NCBI GenBank assembly: GCA_963989385.1
Contig: OZ022502.1
Coordinates: 47,485,454-47,549,453 of the forward strand
Length of the DNA: 64,000 nucleotides
Direction of reading: 5' to 3'
DNA from: Ctena decussata
Taxonomy: Eukaryota; Mollusca; Bivalvia; Lucinida; Lucinidae
The position numbers and the translations under genes are program-made. Positions 1 to 11,257 of the stretch are shown here, piece after piece (the stretch's first letter is position 1; every line of letters begins with the position of its first letter). The notes beneath the pieces were generated by a model that was not told where the DNA came from, did no database searches, and saw nothing but the letters and a program-made list of their open reading frames with translations.

Positions 1-371
1 GCGTAAACTCTTTTCTTTAGGAATTTACCCCTTTTGAAACAAAAAGACAATTGAAGAGTTGCTTCCCCTGAAAGTTTACGGAAACATCTTACGCCTTATT
101 TCAAAATATAAATCTCACTATAGCACGTGCGCTGATCAAGAACGATGAAATAATCCAAACTTGTACTTATAGTCTAGGTAAGACAATGGCTTGCTCGAAT
201 TGCTTGAACTCAGCATTTTCTCTCGTGAAACTGATTGTATTGTTAGCTTTACGTCTACATATCAGAATACAAAAACTATGGAACAATCGGACCGCTTTGC
301 GCCACCTATCAGCCTTACTCTTCTCTCAGATGTAATAAGCTTATACCGTAGTGCCTTATAAAAGTTAATTT
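1..371. other. unannotated AT-rich sequence
   Basis: I see no convincing coding region, RNA gene or repeat here. Confidence 0.4.
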
Positions 372-485
372 GGGAAACGGCTGTTCACATGGCTACCGCT
401 GGTTTTGTCTTCTGTTGTGACTAATTTTGAGTTGTCTCTTTCCCACATGGTGTCTTGGTTGGATCTGGGATTAAATTGTGTCACT
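372..485 (-). repeat. fragment of dispersed repeat R2
   Basis: Read on the minus strand, this matches 53034-53148 on the plus strand over about 110 bases, sharing the blocks AAGACACCATGT and AAAATTAGTCAC. It is one of five R2 pieces in the window. A 73-codon frame crosses it, but the match is nucleotide-level and no protein family is recognised. Confidence 0.6.
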
Positions 486-555
486 TCTTGAGAATTTGCC
501 TCATTACTTTTGCTACCAGAATAGTAGAAAGTATGTATAGGATTTTCTGAAGGAC

Positions 556-790
556 CCAATTGCCTAGTGTCCCATAAAGAGGACAATGGAAAACAGTGTA
601 GATCAATATCAGACGCCGTCTGATCCGGGTCTACACTACTTGCATAAGAAGAAATTGGTATGTCACCAAAAATGAACTACAGATGATACATGTACAAATA
701 AACAAAACCAGACACCCCTTAATTTACAAATGGACTCATCGAATTTAAAGGAAGAGAGATCCCCAGAAATTAATGGTAAGATTCACCTGC
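556..790 (+). mobile_element. diverged copy of the TTAA miniature element
   Basis: The order of motifs matches the better preserved copy at 61150-61331: GCCTAGTGTCC near the left end, then GTAGATC, CAGACGCC, an AT-rich stretch with AAATAAAC and AAACCAGAC, then CCCTTAATTTA. The outer TTAACCC ends have been lost. The central CAGACGCCGTCTG is self-complementary. No coding capacity. Confidence 0.5.
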
Positions 791-1402
791 ATGTTAGAAT
801 ACCCCCGCCATGTCTACGTATCTGATGGAAAAGTCAGTAAAAAGGAAGTCCGGTGACTGAAACTAGTGTAAGCCATATCTTGTTTCGGCCGTGGCGATTA
901 GGTCGGAATTAACCTTAGAAACGGCCACATTGTAGGGATTATTGACGTTCTGTTGTCTCACATAGAACTTTTTAAGAGTTGAAAAAACTTTTGCTCTGCG
1001 ATAATCATTTGACACCAATTTGCTGGTGAGTAGCTTCCCTCTATCAACAAAGTCATGATATTGGAAACAGGCTCTTGCATAGCGGACTAACTGAGAGAAA
1101 TAAAATCTGTATGCATGTGCCGAAAGACTATTGCTACTCAGAAACTGAAAGTTAAGTTAAGGAAAATTGAAGTCGTCCCTCTTGATATAAAGATTAGTAT
1201 AATAGCATATAACAAGCTTTACATTGATAAAATAGCGATAACAATCTAAGGATGAATTTGACTCTATAGTATCCTTAATTTAGTGATCACATGGGTAGAT
1301 GATTTGTTGAAAATGTATAGTCAGAGATAAAAACGATATTCCACATTTAGTACAAAATTTAAACTATTTAGTATGAAAACTTTTTTAAGTGAATGGTCTA
1401 CA
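791..1402. other. unannotated sequence
   Basis: No supported gene or repeat. Short frames only. Confidence 0.4.
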
Positions 1403-2180
1403 CTGATGAGTATTGTATAAAGCTGATACTAATCCATTAGCTACAGCATGTGGATTATCTCTCCGTGGAGGCGGACACACTGTGAAATAACTATTACATG
1501 TATGTAACGTATCTTTGAACATCACATTTGCAATTGAAGATTGTATACTACATTGTATGTCGTTGCCTTTGGAAAGTTGCGAACAATTTGCAATATCCTC
1601 GCTATGGCACAGCTCATTTGAACAAGCTGGTGCTGGCAAGTATGTAAAATGTCGAGAATAAGTAGGTTTAGTATATCTTCTCTGTCGTGGCATAATTTCA
1701 ACCTGGATTGGGATGGAACGGAATACAATTTAATGGATAGGATAATTCATCGACCTGCTTTTTGACTAAAATTTGTTACCGGAGTCGTAATGATTCTCCT
1801 ACTGAAAATAAAGCTGAGAGCAGATGTGGAGATTATTCCTGCCATTCCCCGTTCCATTCAACTCCAATCCATTTAATTCCATCTTTAAATTATGCTCCTT
1901 TTCGTTAAGTAATTCGTTTGTGCTCGAAGGCTCCATAAATATGCAGGAGTACTGCATAATGTTTAGGATTTTCTCCTGAGGTGTAGTGTATTTTACAATA
2001 AACCTGGCGGATTTTGCAATTAATACTGTGAGATGGACGAAAATAGCACTAAAAGCCGAGAGCAGACGGTTATATCAATTCAAACATTAAAACATTTATG
2101 GCTGGCTTACACCTCCAAGAATTGGCTTTTAATTCAAATAATTGGTCGCAAAAGCTCATACATGTAAGGTAGCTGCAGAA
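1403..2180 (+). repeat. dispersed repeat R1, copy 1
   Basis: Aligns by eye with 12155-12960. Shared blocks in the same order include CACTGATGA, a CATTTGA(A/G)CAAGCT stretch, AAGTATGTAAA, GTAGGTTTA, TTTTACAATAAA, and GAGAGCAGACG before CTTTATGGCT. Copy 1 holds an extra foldback segment at about 1699-1885 that copy 2 lacks. Short frames cross the repeat, but none matches a known protein. Confidence 0.6.
1699..1885. mobile_element. foldback insertion inside R1 copy 1
   Basis: The two ends are imperfect inverted repeats: GGATTGGGATGGAACGGAAT on the left, with its complement around CCGTTCCATTCAACTCCAATCC on the right in two blocks. R1 copy 2 lacks the segment near 12660, so it reads as an insertion. 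Exact ends are uncertain. Confidence 0.45.
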
Positions 2181-2999
2181 AGTGTCACCATATATCCTCA
2201 TAGAAACATGTAACCAGTCAGCGGTAACTTGTTCCTAAATGGGTTGCCTTATTGCCGGTTCCACAATACGTCGAATGTAAGCATTTGCAGTCAGCAGGTT
2301 TTTTAGATAAATTGAGCGAGCTTAAAATGCCCGGGAAGACTTCGAGGGGAGGTCATTGTTGTCAAAAGGAATGTTAGTCCAATTTCATTTTGGGCTTCTA
2401 AATGCGTCTACTCTTTAGGTACGCCTTCGCTCCTAGGTAGTACATTCTTTCCTTTAAATCTTGGTCCCTTTCAGAATGGGGGCAAAACAGAAAATAGCAG
2501 AGTTGCTTCCCCGAAAGTGTATCAGGTCACCTTAAAGAATATTCGCATCTTAAGAAAAAAACAAAGAAACACCATATTATTAATTGTCTAATCAAGTACG
2601 GTGTCAATAAACGCGCTAAATGATTAACTATCGTATGAGGATATTGTACTGCTTTACATATTCATTTCTGAATTTCCATCTTTTATCGCTTATATTTTAT
2701 GTATTGGTTATCATCACCATACATCAGAAACAATACACGTAGATTCAGAATAAATGTGTTATGAATTCATTGTTAGATATAAATCTGGCTCAGTATTTCT
2801 CGATAATGAACGTAAGATAAAATTGATGAGAACAACATGGCAAGGCTGAGTGATATACTGCAGGTAAGTTAAAAATATATTCTGAAAGCGTAGATCCTTT
2901 GGAAGCAATGAACACAATCATAAAATGAACGAAACGATGATAATAATAAATATTTACAGTTGCCACTGACTTCCCATAGGTAAACCTTATAGAGCAGCT
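2181..2999. other. unannotated AT-rich sequence
   Basis: No supported gene, RNA or repeat family. Confidence 0.4.
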
Positions 3000-3375
3000 A
3001 GCTTCACACCGATGAACGACACTTGATCATATGACGTTGTCGTCAAGCGACGTTTACTTGGTAAACAAACTTCTTGATTGGTCCACGTAACGTTCGACTG
3101 ACGCCACTGTTAAACGTAATGGCCGAACATGTCGTTTCTATCTTTTCTTCGATGCATATTTTGCATATTCTACATTAAATTACAACGAACACAGCACAGG
3201 AAGGGACTACGTAAAAATAAAGTGTAATATAAAAGAATAAAAAATTGATTTTCAGCGTTCATCGTTTATCGAAGCTTGTGGTCGTGCTTCCCGCTTCATG
3301 GAATTATAGCTTCGCTCACTGGCTCCATTACACGATGAACGCTGAAAAATCAAATTTCAATTCTAAAAATTAAAA
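3000..3375 (+). repeat. repeat R4 copy with terminal hairpin
   Basis: Partly matches 34795-35080, sharing a GATTGG..GTAACGTT..GACG block and the spacing to an AACG(T)AA(T)GG region. It ends in a hairpin whose arms are TTTTCAGCGTTCATCGT (about 3250-3267) and its complement (about 3337-3354). It looks like part of a non-autonomous DNA element. No frame of note. Confidence 0.4.
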
Positions 3376-3933
3376 CACGCTCGGTGTTATTGACTCCATT
3401 CATGAACAGTAATGTAATTTGCTCCACTGTACCGGCATCAGATGAAGTATATCCTCAGACAGATTCGAAAGGTTTACCAGTGCACAGGAAAATAATTAGA
3501 CTGATTTTCAATCTCTTATTCTGATCATCCTATTTTACCTCTAAGGTCCCTTTTCAGGAGCAGAGAAATTCTACTTCGAGCAAATATCTAGCCGATGCTT
3601 GAACTTCAGAAAAAAACAAAAACGAGAAATTATTATGTTTTAAATAGGAGGCTGGTACAAGTCTAGAAAATTATGCAAAGTTTGCGATGCTTTTTAGGCA
3701 CTTCAGTAAGTATCGTTTCAGTCTTTCTCGAAAAACTGATTAGAAAAGTTTGTCTTATTCCAAATATCAGGCCCATTATTATGTCTCAGCTTCGAAGAAG
3801 TTACGGTTTGTATTTGTTTGGGTCTGACTGTTCCAGCTTTACATTCTTACGTACATAATATTTTAGGCATGGTCTGTTGCTCGAGGACTGGTAACTGCTG
3901 GGGCATTGATAGATATATTTCACTATAGACTGA
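3376..3933. other. unannotated sequence
   Basis: Nothing supported. A 61-codon frame at 3673-3858 has no recognisable motif. Confidence 0.35.
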
Positions 3934-4081
3934 AATGAATTTCCCTTTTTTGGGATTTATCCATAAGTAAACGCCGGCGAATCACTCACAAGCTGAATAA
4001 AGTCCGAAGGCTTTATGTTAAGTTTGTGTGGGATTCGCCGGCGTTTACAAAGCGATAAAATCACAAAAACGGAAATTCATT
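3934..4081. mobile_element. short foldback element
   Basis: An inverted repeat spans the segment. The outer arms are ATGAATTTCC and GGAAATTCAT; the inner arms are GTAAACGCCGGCGAATC and its exact complement, around a ~50-base loop. Size and layout suit a foldback miniature element. No target duplication was identified. Confidence 0.45.
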
Positions 4082-5478
4082 TCTTATAATTCCACCTTTG
4101 TCCAACAAAACGTTTTTCTTCGGCTGCATTGTCCAGCGGTTTTCTACATTGGAGAGTTTAGGTGAATAGCATTTGACAAAATCAGAGAAATGAGCATTTC
4201 AAGCATACTACCCTCTGAATTTACAAACTCTATTTGAAATTACAAGCAGCTTTTTCATAGGTTTTCGTTTTTAACCCGTTAACTTGCAGGAAAAGTCGGA
4301 AACACTCCAAAATAGTTAATTATTTATCCAAAAGCACTGTCGACGGCGCCGCCGTTTTGAAAACGTTATCAGCAGACGTAAGTTATGTCGCTGACGTTAC
4401 GTCATCAATAACGTCATACACGCGCTTGCTTTGGTCGTCTCAACACAACTTTTGTTCCTCCGTCTGAATTACAGTGAGAAAATGCAAAATTGCCAATTCT
4501 TTACGAAAAGGGGTGAAAAAAAGCGTAGTCGAAAGAGAATGCCGCGTAAAGATACAACGTCAACAGGATTTATCGGTGTATAAACGCCTCTCTGCAGATG
4601 CTGACTTGCAATCATTTGTTCGGAGCTTGTGCCAAAGAGAGGCTGATGGAATTATAAGGGAGTAAAACATGGAGGTGTATCTGTACAGCTTAACAGTGCC
4701 CAAAAGGCCTTAAAGAAATAGTAAGCATATTATTTTCCTTTTCTGTCTTTTCTAACAGAGTTATGCTTCCTTTTTCGAAAACTTGAAGCTACTGTGCTCA
4801 TATTTGATATTCTGCGAGAGAAATTATCTGATTAACCTACATGCTAAACATATGTCTGAATTAGTGTTAAGTGGCGTATGGAATTATTGCACATTTTGTG
4901 CATCTCAGTAACACAGAAAAGGTAAAATTGGTATACTTTCATGGGATGCAACTAAGTCATTTTCAGTTTTGTTTTTCTTTACAATGTTGTCGACTCGTAC
5001 AGTAGATAAAATCGATCTTTTTTTTTCTTGGAAGGGCCTTCTTTTCCACGGAAGCAAACATAAGTTACAAAATGTGCCATCCTTTTAAAATTAAAAGAAG
5101 AAGCCATAGCGTACGTTGTAGAAGTACACTTAAATACAATAATTATGTGTTCCAACTTGCTTAAAACAGAATATTGCCAACTACTTTGTTAATTACTGAA
5201 ACAACCAAAAATAATTGTAGTCAGTTTGTCTGTGTGCCTGGTGAATTAACGTTATTATTTACGCATTTTTAGCAATAAGATACCAAAATTTAGAATATGT
5301 CGTTTAATTTTCCTTTGGAAAATATTTATTATACTTAACGCTGACTGCAGCAGCATTCACGACATCAGATAGTACGGAAACCAAAATAGACAATCCGAAG
5401 CTACTTCCTGTCATCATTTTCAATTAACCTTTTCCGCAACAGACAAACCAACTGCGAATCCACAGCAGAACATAAAAT
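4082..5478. other. unannotated sequence with CRE-like motifs
   Basis: GACGTTACGTCATCAATAAC and CGTCA motifs lie near 4398-4420. A 63-codon frame at 4474-4665 is basic and charged but has no family signature. Nothing else is supported. Confidence 0.35.
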
Positions 5479-5714
5479 GAGCCTCGACACGAGAAAACCA
5501 ACACAGTGGTTGTGCGCCAAGCGCAGCCTAAGATCAGCCTGGGCATCCGCCCAACCTGATTAGAGTCTTCACTTTGCGCTTAAAGGATAGCTAAGGGTCT
5601 AAGCTACCTCCATCCAGTCAGCGAAGACTCAGATCAGACTGGGCGGATGCCCAGGTTGATCTTAGTCTGCGCTGGTCGCACAACCACATTGTTGTTTTTC
5701 TCGTGTCCCGGCTA
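5479..5714. mobile_element. foldback family F1, copy 1
   Basis: A ~236-bp hairpin element. It starts GAGCCTCGACACGA, ends with a degraded complement (TCGTGTCCCGGCTA), and its ~100-base arms contain GGTTGTGCGCC and GGGCATCCGCCCA. It is flanked by AAAT at 5475-5478 and 5715-5718, the 4-bp duplication typical of this family. More diverged than the copies at 43-62 kb, so probably older. Confidence 0.7.
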
Positions 5715-5730
5715 AAATAATGACATTTGT

Positions 5731-6007
5731 TGTTGGTTGGTTGGTTGATTTGATGCTTAACGTCCACGGTAAACAACTAAGGTCATGTCGGGACGGTCAG
5801 TTAACCTAACTACACTATTCCTGGGCAGGCTTAGACCTCCTAAGCGGTTAACCAGTACTAAGTGCACTTACTTTCGCCAGTAACTGACAACTGCCCTTCT
5901 TGAACCAGCGGAAGGAGAAACGAAAGTATGTGGCCAGACCGGGATTCGAACCCAGGACCTCTGACTTACGAGTCAGGTGCCCTACCGATTGCGCTACCCG
6001 GCCCGGC
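5731..6007 (-). mobile_element. tRNA-headed SINE, complete, 277 bp
   Basis: Flanked by the 12-bp direct repeat AATGACATTTGT (5719-5730 and 6008-6019), the mark of LINE-driven insertion. The 5' end on the minus strand is a tRNA-like head at about 5932-6003, with a pairable 7-bp acceptor stem, A box TAGCGCAATCGG and B box GGGTTCGAATCCC. The anticodon arm has an extra base, so it is a tRNA-derived promoter and not a working tRNA. The 3' end is GGACGTTAAGC followed by an AACC-type tail. Confidence 0.8.
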
Positions 6008-6280
6008 AATGACATTTGTACTTTTTAAGCTGGCGGTCATTTTGCCAAGTGCATTTGGGGCATTACCAATGCAACACTATCAATGTATGTACAAGGCATA
6101 CACAAAGAGCACTTGCTGAAAAAGTAGACACTATTTCTTTTACTTGTAGTTCCATTGTGATAAATGCAGACCCGCAGCTGTAGTGAGAGACGGTGCATAA
6201 AATTCTAGTTTATTCGTTTATACTATGAATACAGTGTAATTTCAAAATGGTATTAGTATCAAGGGTAGACCAAGTGGTTT

Positions 6281-6350
6281 GGTAGCTCAGTTTGTAGGGT
6301 GTTCGCAAAAGTAGACTGACGACCCCGCAAACGTCCGATTTAAAAGTGTG
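6281..6350 (+). repeat. decayed tRNA-like SINE head
   Basis: GGTAGCTCAGTTTGTAGGG resembles an A-box region, and CCGCAAACGTCCGA sits where a B box would be. No complete fold, body or target duplication is visible. Weak call. Confidence 0.25.
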
Positions 6351-8447
6351 CTATGCTTTTGTAAACCTGTTTTTGTTTCCACATTCATCTTATGCTTGGA
6401 ACGGTAAGTTTTTTTTTTGCGGCGCGAACATTATTACATGTTGCTCTTATTCACAATACTAACATTTGTAATCAGGACTACGTGCTCAACTATATTATGT
6501 TCTAAAATAGTCTAACTAATTTGCATCACATTTACGTTCTGGAATCAGCAGGATGGTGCAAACTTTGATATACAAAACATTAGTAAAAAGTTGTTCTCAC
6601 AAAAATGTAATTGGAAAAATATATTTAAATTGATTGAATAAGAATGGTTGGCACAGAAACATTGATAAGCTACAAACTTAATCGAATTTTCAAGGAGAAA
6701 TTGCGGAGCATAAAAAATAACAACGTAAAGTAATAAAGAAAATATCGCAATAAACTTCTTTCTTGTCCAAATTTTAGAGCGAACGCATAGTGTAAACAGT
6801 TTATGTCGATGTTTGCAAGGATATATGCACCGATGTAAACAAGTTATTCAATTCAATAAATACTTTTTGTTCCATTTATCAGTGCATTTGACTGGTGTAA
6901 GAGTATATATGCAGATATGTAGCACGCAGCTTAAAGTTTGCCAAACAGGTAAGCCATATTAGGTCAGCCATATAATTTTTGTTTGGCATGCCGGTATCAT
7001 GATTTTCTTATTTTTTTTTTTGGGGGGGGGGGGGGGAGAGAGGGGCTTTATGTACATTGTTTTTACATCGATAAAAACGTGTGCTCGAGAACAAAAGGAG
7101 CTGTTACCAAAACCGTTTGGCAAAAATCCACTTTCCTGGCACTGTGTGTTTCAATATGACCCAATGCTCTCAGACAAAACTACATATTATTACACCGTTT
7201 GTTCCACAGCAGTTTCAGTCTATTTTGTTCTACTGTATCATGACATTTATTTTCACTGAATTTTTCTTTCATCTTAATCAGACTATTTTGATTAAAGATG
7301 ATATATTTTCATGAATTTCAACGATCCGTTTCAAACAATCAGAAGAAGCAAGAATCTGTGGGATCGATTTTTTTTTTTTTTTTTTTTTTTTGCCAAAGGT
7401 AGATTCATACAACTCAAAAGAAACTGTTACAACAACCCTTCAGAGTATTAGCGAACGGAGAATACTCAGTTGTGTGACTGCTTCCGCATCAGGTGATTTG
7501 TCGTTTTGAAACAAAAATCTACGGAACATATTAAGTGATGTATACAGCAAAATGCGCAGTCTCTTTTGTCGATTCCTCGTTAAGGTCATTCTGTAATATT
7601 TTTCTAAAGCTTCATTTAATCATATCTCCCTTGATTTTAACACCATCATGTGATGTTGTAATGATAAATATATAGACGATGATTATGATAGTGAAGTAGC
7701 AATTTAATTTTATGACGCCATAACTGCCATCGTTTTAAATCTTAGTAAGCAAGGAACAGGATTAAAGCCTTATCATTTAATGCAATGTATGAAAACACCA
7801 TGATCATCTTGATAAAGGGCAAGAAAGCTGTATTCACAAGATGAAAGACGATAAAAAAATATTTTCCTGAATAGCCGAAATTTGTTAAAAATTAAGAACC
7901 ATACAGAAAATTAAATTTAACTACATCGTTTCACTTTTAAGTTAGAATTCGATTCCATACTTCAGATGATTTTTATACTTAAAAGCACAAACTGGACTTC
8001 AATTACATATCTTTCCTACCAATTACCTACCAATCTAAAATAAATATCTGTCCTCGTATCTTGTGTATCTTGTCCGCCAAATTCTTATAATTTTATTTCC
8101 TATCATGCAGTACTGATCTGAAGTATAATATAGCTTAGAGCCTGATTAGACGATAATGTAAAATAACCTGTAAATACTCATAATATGCCGCTGTGATCAT
8201 TCCAAATGTAGTAATCACTGATTCTTATCTTGATGGTTTTCCTATGGCGAGATAAATACTGCTCTCGAAATAACTGTTTGGATTTCTTTGATGAACCCTT
8301 CTGTCTGCGACCAGGATTTAGAAGTTGCCTCTGTCAGAGACTGTTCACAATTGTGTTGGCAGGACAGCAAACACTCCACATTTTAACTAGAACGCTGCTT
8401 TATAACAGTCTGAAGAGGAATTAATGTGGGCAATGTTAATTTTTAAG
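6351..8447. other. unannotated sequence with homopolymer runs
   Basis: Contains a T run followed by a G run at about 7010-7036 and a ~21-base T run near 7370. Small frames in 6999-7314 start in the G run and have no family features. Nothing else is supported. Confidence 0.35.
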
Positions 8448-8621
8448 AAATAGATCAGCTCTAGCAGTGCATTGTTGAGTAATAATTTACTGTATTTCGG
8501 TCAGTTGTAAAGAAGATCATTTCACGAGCGCGGAGGAGCGCTCGTGATATGATCTTCTTTACAACTGACCGACAAACAGTGAATTATTATTCAACAATAC
8601 ACTGATAGAGCTGAACTATTT
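8448..8621. mobile_element. long foldback element
   Basis: Nearly the whole segment is one inverted repeat with arms of about 85 bases. The left arm contains GGTCAGTTGTAAAGAAGATC and CACGAGCGC; the right arm is its complement with a handful of mismatches, around a loop of only a few bases. A transcript would fold into a long hairpin. No coding capacity. Confidence 0.6.
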
Positions 8622-8993
8622 CGATTCTTACGCTCAGAACCGCCGAAAAAATAGTCTTTTCATTCAAAGTCTCCCAACCTTCCTGCCAGCACTTTCATGC
8701 TCCCGCCAATATTCTTAAATGTATCTAAGTATATGTACGTTTTTATGGTGATTTTAGAAAGAAAAAAGAGACGTTACCAAAACGTCACAAAATGACGTCG
8801 GTAATGCAAGTGACGTCAGCAATTAAACTCACGCGCTCAGAAACAGTGAACTGTTGCAGAATAAAACACGGAAACTTTCCACTGCTTCTACAGGCACATT
8901 GTGTTAGAATTGTTCATGTATTATCAATCTAGCAGCTTGGTTGGTAAGACATGGGGCATAATTGATACAGTTATAAAGGACAAAACAAATTAT

Positions 8994-9148
8994 TGTCACA
9001 GGGTATAGGTTAGGTATAAACTACACTTGTACTGCCTTGCGGTACAAGCCGGCTTTTATAGCGACGTGGTAGAGTGCGAGACTTTAGAACGAAAGGTCCC
9101 GGGTTCGATCCTCGGCCCGGGCGTGAGATTTTTTAAGAGTCCGTGACA
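8994..9148 (+). repeat. TRIM 5' LTR
   Basis: 155 bp, TGTCACAGGG to GTGACA. It contains a GTATAAA box at 9014-9020, a 7-bp hairpin CTTGTAC/GTACAAG (9026-9032, 9042-9048), a tRNA-like region, and a T6 run at 9129-9134. Confidence 0.88.
9059..9134 (+). ncRNA. tRNA-like Pol III unit in 5' LTR
   Basis: A box TAGCGACGTGG at 9059-9069 (consensus TRGCNNAGTGG, one mismatch), B box GGTTCGATCCT at 9102-9112, and a T6 terminator at 9129-9134. The T arm CCGGG-TTCGATC-CTCGG pairs. An anticodon-like arm ACTTT-AGAACGA-AAGGT also pairs, but has G at position 33. The 5' side of the acceptor stem does not match the 3' CCCGGGC, so a functional tRNA is unlikely. Pol III promoter activity is the inference. Confidence 0.65.
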
Positions 9149-9150
9149 AA

Positions 9151-9163
9151 TGGCGCCCAACGT
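9151..9163 (+). promoter_or_regulatory. TRIM primer-binding site, tRNA-Lys(CUU)
   Basis: TGGCGCCCAACGT is exactly complementary to the last 13 bases (including CCA) of the conserved eukaryotic tRNA-Lys(CUU). It sits 2 bases inside the 5' LTR, where minus-strand DNA synthesis is primed. Confidence 0.85.
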
Positions 9164-9250
9164 AAATGACCCATATGTGCATTAGAACTCCTTAAGTCTC
9201 ATTTCCAGTGATTCTTGTAACTCCTTAGAATTCGAGGACGAATTCAATAT

Positions 9251-9262
9251 GGAGGGGGAGAA
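9251..9262 (+). promoter_or_regulatory. TRIM polypurine tract
   Basis: GGAGGGGGAGAA abuts the 3' LTR, the position of the plus-strand primer in LTR retrotransposons. Confidence 0.8.
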
Positions 9263-9417
9263 TGTCACAGGGTATAGGTTAGGTATAAACTACACTTGTA
9301 CTGCCTTGCGGTACAAGCCGGCTTTTATAGCGACGTGGTAGAGTGCGAGACTTTAGAACGAAAGGTCCCGGGTTCGATCCTCGGCCCGGGCGTGAGATTT
9401 TTTAAGAGTCCGTGACA
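9263..9417 (+). repeat. TRIM 3' LTR
   Basis: Appears identical to the 5' LTR over 155 bases. Its A box is at 9328-9338, B box at 9371-9381 and T6 at 9398-9403. Confidence 0.88.
9328..9403 (+). ncRNA. tRNA-like Pol III unit in 3' LTR
   Basis: Same sequence as the unit in the 5' LTR, 269 bases downstream. Confidence 0.65.
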
Positions 9418-9539
9418 TTATGGCGGTATTCCAACTTGCACATAACTTCGAAAAGCTGTCATTTCGATGTTAGTACAATGCTTTTGATGGTGTGTGCCTT
9501 GTGGAAACTTTTCTGGGTAACCTTCAGACCTACAAATTT

Positions 9540-9677
9540 GTATAATGCGGGTGAGGGATGTTTGGATATTTTCATCTCTTTTTGTTCTTTTTGTTCTTCC
9601 TCATTTTGGGAGACGGCTCTATATAGACTGAAATACTATCTCAAACCGCTAATTCCAAGACAATCAACTAACCAACT
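9540..9677 (+). repeat. SINE-like repeat S-A, 3' part
   Basis: Matches the 3' halves of 13478-13708 and 41515-41715: a TTTGGATATTTT block, a pyrimidine-rich stretch, GGGAGACGGC, ATATAGACTGAAATACT, and a CAATCAACTAACCAAC tail. The 5' part is missing or unrecognisable. Confidence 0.6.
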
Positions 9678-11257
9678 ACGGTTTATATTTTAATACCTCA
9701 AGCTATCCATCCTTGGTTCAAAAATTATTTTTCTTGTTTTTTTTATGGTGTATAAACGTTTTATTTATTTCGTTTTAAATTTATAAAACACTAGTTTCAT
9801 TAGTTAACATGTTACGTTTATATTATCGTATTGTCTTTTTTCAATATGGCAGACTCGAGATCGCGATGCCAAACGTTTACATAAACTGAAAAATGGAACT
9901 GATGAATATGTTTCAGTCTTATTAATCTGTCATATAACAAGGCGCGAATCTCCTTGAATTCTATCCAAGATCACAAAGAGTAAATCAGAAAGCAAATAAT
10001 CTGGTATCATAGGGCAGGCGCTTAATCATAAGTCGGTATTGTAGTTGCGTTGTGGATACGGTAAATAGGTCCTGTCGAGGTCGAAGTAGGTAGCAAGCAT
10101 TTGATATAGAGGTTATTGTAAGATCGAATTTTATTTCACGGACCATGTACCCAAATCAGTATTTCAGTAAATACGTAGCAACAAGTGGTACTGCGACACA
10201 AAGGAAATCATGTTTTGAGCTCATGTTGAAAGAAAAAAAAGGCATAATTATAAACTCTTTGTTGAGAACAAAATACTGTGAGCTCTACAATAGTATATTT
10301 TTGCTAGCACTCATTCGTACGAGCATATACTAGTCTTTCCTAGGTTTGCGCAGTTCAAATCTGGCTTTTTACAGATATTTTTTAACAGAAATCTATAAAA
10401 GTTGCCTTTTGAAACAAAGAGCACATACAATAACAACAATCGGAGTCTCAGCTTTATTTAGACACCTCGTTTATCAGTACTGTCAATTGCAAGGCTGCAA
10501 ACCACAACCCCACCCCTCCTCCCCACAGCTTTAATAGTACTTGATTTTCAAAGTTACAAGCATGTGCCTAATGATCCCAAAGGAAATAAAAACGCACTAT
10601 GCTGAAGTGCGGAAGTATGTTCGGCCTGCCGCACAGCACTTAACATCGTTCTCAGATTAGTCAAAATCTGTAACGGTTGCCCCTGGAACCAAAGCGCACA
10701 TACAATACCGAAGATGGTAGACTTATTGAGACTTTTCATAGAGCAGCTTGGAAAAGTACGGTCATTCATGTTGACATGGATCTTTCCTTCTCGCATATCA
10801 AACGCGGTAATTTGTTCCTTCGAAGATCCAGTTTAATTAAAGTTTCAATTACGACGTGTAGCAATAATCAATTGACAAATAGCATTTATTTGATGAATTA
10901 CAACTAGGAAAACTGCTGATAAAATGTATCAATCAAAGTTTGAAGTGTATGTTAACGGCAGCGTTTTAATCATAGAAGTGGAAACAGCTTCAATGGCCGT
11001 ATTTGTAACATTATCTCATAGCGAACCATCAAGTTGATAAGGTCTTCTGAAGAATGAAACCAATCTTGTGTTCTTTAAATTTCTATCAATCAAACTCAAA
11101 GAACACTGCAAGTACGTCATTTATATATGTTCTGCATTCCCTAAATAATTATTTTACACACCTTATTCTTATTCCTTTTACATTTAAGACGCAGAAATCA
11201 GAAGAAAAAAAAACCAAGAAACTCGAACGAAAAAATAAGGGAACAGCACTTTTTTGA
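9678..11257. other. unannotated AT-rich sequence
   Basis: Two similar ~50-base pieces (around 10400-10450 and 10674-10725) share AAAGNGCACATACAATA. Small frames overlap them with no family signature. Nothing else is supported. Confidence 0.35.

Larger units (their letters stand above)
8994..9417 (+). mobile_element. miniature LTR retrotransposon (TRIM) with tRNA-like LTRs
   Basis: Two 155-bp direct repeats that appear identical (8994-9148, 9263-9417) begin TGTCAC and end GTGACA, and enclose only 114 bases. After the left repeat, a 2-base spacer leads into TGGCGCCCAACGT, the complement of the 3' end of tRNA-Lys(CUU). A purine run, GGAGGGGGAGAA, directly precedes the right repeat. TTAT flanks the whole unit (8990-8993, 9418-9421). 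This is the full anatomy of an LTR retrotransposon with no protein, a terminal-repeat retrotransposon in miniature. Each LTR also contains a Pol III-type unit. It must be moved by proteins from elsewhere. Matching LTRs imply recent insertion or gene conversion. Confidence 0.88.

Noticed and set aside
4474..4665. 63-codon basic frame that could be a short exon
   Set aside because: No recognisable domain and no clear splice signals or homologous repeat copy to test it.
5932..6003. Possible tRNA-Thr or tRNA-Met gene
   Set aside because: The anticodon arm has an extra base and the sequence is the head of a SINE with a 12-bp target duplication.
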